From positions 124,001 to 188,000 of the forward strand of contig NZ_SNYV01000018.1 of assembly GCF_004363245.1 (NCBI RefSeq): a stretch of 64,000 nt of DNA, in the 5' to 3' direction. The translations under genes and the position numbers were made by a program. Below are positions 61,853-64,000 of this stretch, piece by piece. The stretch comes from Sphingobacterium yanglingense (GTDB taxonomy: Bacteria; Bacteroidota; Bacteroidia; Sphingobacteriales; Sphingobacteriaceae). The notes under the pieces are model-generated. The model was not told where the DNA came from, made no database searches, and saw only the letters and a program-made list of their open reading frames with translations. Within the stretch, counting starts at the first letter, position 1. The number at the start of each line of letters is the position of its first letter.

Positions 61853-62194
61853 CTATTTATTACTAGGATTACCATAAGCCTTGATATGTGTGCTTACTTT
61901 TTCAAATCCTCCCAAACTACAATTGAATAATAATTTCTTTTTACTGTCGAATATGAAAATTAATTTCCCATCCTTGAATTCCAGATCGATATTCCTTATG
62001 GGCACCATTCCTTTAAAGAAAGATGGGCCAATAATATTAAAATTTATTTTTTCCGAAATGAAATCAATAGTGCCACTCGGCTTGTTGTCCGATATAATGT
62101 TAAGTCGCAGGTAGTCCGCGTTAATATCGTCTAGCGATATAATTGTCATATTTTCCATTGGGTTTGTGAAAATTTTTAGTTTTATATTATTCAC
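61853..62194 (-). CDS. Hypothetical protein, low-GC
   Basis: 113 residues from a GTG start (an ATG at 62158 would give 101). Beta-rich sequence (SGTIDFISEKINFNIIGPSFFKG; DLEFKDGKLIFIFDSKKKLLFNCSLGGFEKV) with no recognised motif. The gene is more AT-rich than its neighbours. Convergent with the HEAT-repeat gene. Function unknown. Confidence 0.55.
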   Translation of the reverse strand: MNNIKLKIFTNPMENMTIISLDDINADYLRLNIISDNKPSGTIDFISEKINFNIIGPSFFKGMVPIRNIDLEFKDGKLIFIFDSKKKLLFNCSLGGFEKVSTHIKAYGNPSNK

Positions 62195-62303
62195 TTTGTT
62201 TTACCGTACGATACCTCTTAAATCTCTCTCCCCTGATCACCCGATGTTGTGTTGAAGTAAGTAACCTCTGTCAACTCCTTTTTCTATTGTACTCATTTTG
62301 CTT

Positions 62304-62837
62304 TCATTTCTTTTCCCAAAGACCTCTCTTTTTTAAACTGTCCAGCTGGCGACGATCAGAATTTATTTCAATATAGAGGCTGTCGGCTGTTTCCTTGCTT
62401 ATCTGTATAGTATATCCCCGGTCATATCCCGTTTTTGAGTCCGGATCGAAAAAGATATCAGATTTTTTCCTTGCGATTACCCTTTCTGCAAAATTATAAT
62501 GCTTGACTATCCAATAGCTGTGGGGTGTGACTCGAATGGCATATTCGCTGCTTTTTATTAAGGAACCACCAAAGAAACCATCTTTTGTCAGGTTGGAATA
62601 AATCAACACCAAGCCGCTGAGAATCGCTAAAAGTACCCCGATAAAAAGCTTCTTTTTCCGAAAAAAGACCAACAGACTAATGAACCCTATTCCCACAAAA
62701 GGGAGAATCAACAGTCCAATCTCCAAACTGATATCAAACAACAAGCGCAGCAATAGATCTGCAAACATGATGCCCAGAATGAGTATAAGCAGACCGAGCA
62801 ATGTTTTTTGCAGTAGGGGCAGCGGTTTTCTTTTCAT
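62304..62837 (-). CDS. Uncharacterised membrane protein
   Basis: 177 residues from the ATG at 62837. Three N-terminal hydrophobic segments (LLGLLILILGIMFADLLLRLLF; IGLLILPFVGIGFISLLVFF; FIGVLLAILSGLVLIYS) followed by a soluble C-terminal domain (EYAIRVTPHSYWIVKHYNFAERVIARKKSDIFFDPDS). No family recognised. It is followed on the minus strand by the 113-residue hypothetical gene. Confidence 0.62.
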   Translation of the reverse strand: MKRKPLPLLQKTLLGLLILILGIMFADLLLRLLFDISLEIGLLILPFVGIGFISLLVFFRKKKLFIGVLLAILSGLVLIYSNLTKDGFFGGSLIKSSEYAIRVTPHSYWIVKHYNFAERVIARKKSDIFFDPDSKTGYDRGYTIQISKETADSLYIEINSDRRQLDSLKKRGLWEKK

Positions 62838-63074
62838 GAACAAGGTTCTATACGCTATTTATTTAGCAAAGTATGTTCCAAAAAAGAAGTGCTCGTCCCA
62901 ATTTAGGAATTGGAGGATAGCGCTGCTTTGTCCTGGACCAAGATGAGGGCGCGTTATAGAAGATAATTTACTTTTTGATTTTTCCACGATTGGAGCCTTG
63001 GTACAGGAATTGCTGCAAAAATCATCAGAAGTTCCTTCCGATAAACCGAGGTAGGTACGGATAAAAGCGAACAT

Positions 63075-63692
63075 ATGCAAAAAGTATTAATAGCACTGAC
63101 GGTAACAGGATGCTTAGGCCTCCTATCCTGCAACAATGGTGGGAAACAGCAGGCAGCAACGGCAAAAGAGCCCCATACGGAATTAACTAAAACTGATAGT
63201 TCGGAAGGAGTTCGGGAGCAGACTGTAGACAAAAGCAATGATAGTAAGGAGGACGATGTCTTAAAAAAGCTTCCAATTAGAAACTTTGTAATCACCGATT
63301 CGACTAATTTTGATAATTATCATGCACAAGGAATAGCAGACGATATTTTCATCAAAAAGATAAAATTTAAAACTTCAAACAACACAGCAGAGGATTTTAA
63401 GTTAAGATATAAAGTGCCTTTCTCCGAGAATTTCAGTGCCGTCGTTATTACCTATAGAGATGGCGAACACGAACTCTATACCACTTTAGTTACCCTAGAT
63501 AAAAACGGGAGTATCATCGATCAGCTAGATATTGCCTATGATGAGATAGCCGAATCTGCATTTAGTAAAATCGGAAAGCTGGAGAAGGATCGGATCAGCA
63601 TTCAGAGTTGGAATTATATGAGCGAAGTACCTACCCACGAAGAATCCATATTCACAGTGTTGGAGACTGGTCGATTTAAACTATTAAAATAG
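63075..63692 (+). CDS. Uncharacterised lipoprotein
   Basis: 205 residues. Lipoprotein signal peptide with lipobox LLSC (Cys19 in GCLGLLSCNNGGKQQ), followed by a polar, low-complexity linker (EPHTELTKTDSSEGVREQTVDKSNDSKEDD) and a beta-rich C-terminal domain (FSENFSAVVITYRDGEHELYTTLVTLDKNGSIIDQLD). It would sit on the outer membrane. Function unknown. Confidence 0.7.
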   Translation: MQKVLIALTVTGCLGLLSCNNGGKQQAATAKEPHTELTKTDSSEGVREQTVDKSNDSKEDDVLKKLPIRNFVITDSTNFDNYHAQGIADDIFIKKIKFKTSNNTAEDFKLRYKVPFSENFSAVVITYRDGEHELYTTLVTLDKNGSIIDQLDIAYDEIAESAFSKIGKLEKDRISIQSWNYMSEVPTHEESIFTVLETGRFKLLK

Positions 63693-63834
63693 TTCTTCTG
63701 GAGGTATGGCTTTTTCCGAAAGTGTGCGGTCCTTTCCGATACGGTCTCATTTCTTGCCTTAGGACAATTCAAAACAGGAGCAATTCAACCATCTTTGCGT
63801 ATAATTCTATAAACAAAACTAATACCTATATAAA

Positions 63835-64000
63835 ATGGCAAAACAAATTTTTATCAATTTAGCCGTTGCAGACGTCCAGCGATCGATGGATTTCTACAGC
63901 GCAATCGGTTTTACAAATAATCCTCAGTTTTCAGACGAATCGGGCAAATGCATGGTTTGGAGCGAAAATATCTATGTTATGCTTTTATCCCATGACAAAT
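63835..64000 (+). CDS. VOC-family (glyoxalase-like) protein, N-terminal part
   Basis: Starts at the ATG at 63835 and runs off the right edge; 55 codons are visible: MAKQIFINLAVADVQRSM, then DFYSAIGFTNNPQFSDE and MVWSENIYVMLLS. The F-I-N-L-A-V-A-D start and FYSAIGF helix are typical of vicinal-oxygen-chelate/PhnB-type proteins. The rest of the metal site is not in the window, so the reaction cannot be assigned. Confidence 0.85.
   Translation, partial: MAKQIFINLAVADVQRSMDFYSAIGFTNNPQFSDESGKCMVWSENIYVMLLSHDK

Noticed and set aside
62954-63295. 113-codon minus-strand frame at the start of the lipoprotein gene
   Set aside because: It overlaps the signal peptide region of a well-formed lipoprotein gene on the other strand and has no domain of its own.

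Overview
The window looks like chromosome from a Bacteroidota of the Sphingobacteriaceae type (Sphingobacterium or a close relative). Evidence: a SusC/SusD pair, an ECF sigma/FecR pair, DUF4230, DUF4412/WG-repeat and DUF3050 families, an RND pump fused to its outer-membrane factor, almost no Shine-Dalgarno sequences, promoter-like TAnnTTTG boxes, and moderate GC. I see no tRNA, rRNA, CRISPR array, transposase, integrase or phage gene. The left edge cuts a SusC gene and the right edge cuts a VOC-family gene.

Layout. 0-3.4 kb: nutrient uptake (SusC fragment, SusD lipoprotein, TlpA-like thioredoxin). 3.5-8.7 kb: MscS channel with a helper protein, M20 amidohydrolase, DUF4230 protein, periplasmic thioredoxin. 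8.9-17.1 kb: a one-strand heavy-metal efflux island (Cys/His-rich small protein, RND pump-TolC fusion, periplasmic adaptor, Zn/Cd/Pb P1B-ATPase). 17.1-21.9 kb: P-loop ATPase, EamA exporter and uncharacterised envelope proteins, including a 55-residue membrane protein. 22-25.6 kb: prolyl oligopeptidase-family peptidase overlapping an aminopeptidase P. 25.8-27.7 kb: a gene-poor stretch with an unusual array of about 90 consecutive 11-bp units. 27.7-29.3 kb: outer-membrane barrel, lipid A-type acyltransferase, tiny membrane ORF. 29.4-32.7 kb: ECF sigma, FecR anti-sigma and an STN/surface-repeat protein in place of the usual TonB receptor. 33-40.6 kb: prpBCD (2-methylcitrate cycle) next to 3-hydroxyacyl-CoA dehydrogenase, acyl-CoA dehydrogenase and thiolase. 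40.6-43.7 kb: TPP riboswitch, thiM-thiE-thiD-tenA. 43.8-50.8 kb: small secreted proteins, a two-component system, WG-repeat protein, DUF3050 protein. 50.9-54.5 kb: cyclophilin, divergent ZIP transporter/DtxR-family regulator with a putative operator between them, FemABX-type transferase. 54.6-64 kb: acyl-CoA dehydrogenase-like protein with an AraC regulator, Upf1-like helicase, histidine kinase and small uncharacterised genes.

How the parts fit together. Propionyl-CoA from odd-chain or branched substrates would feed prpBCD while the adjacent beta-oxidation genes supply acyl-CoA breakdown. The thi operon looks like thiamin salvage plus phosphate coupling under TPP control. The efflux island would clear divalent metal from both cytoplasm and periplasm.

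The most unusual signal is the 11-bp single-phase array (about 26448-27426). Its repeat sequence drifts gradually along the array while its phase never slips. It is not explained by any gene, CRISPR, integron or insertion sequence that I recognise. A short block with the same 11-bp phasing (CGGGTAG x3) occurs at 45192-45220.
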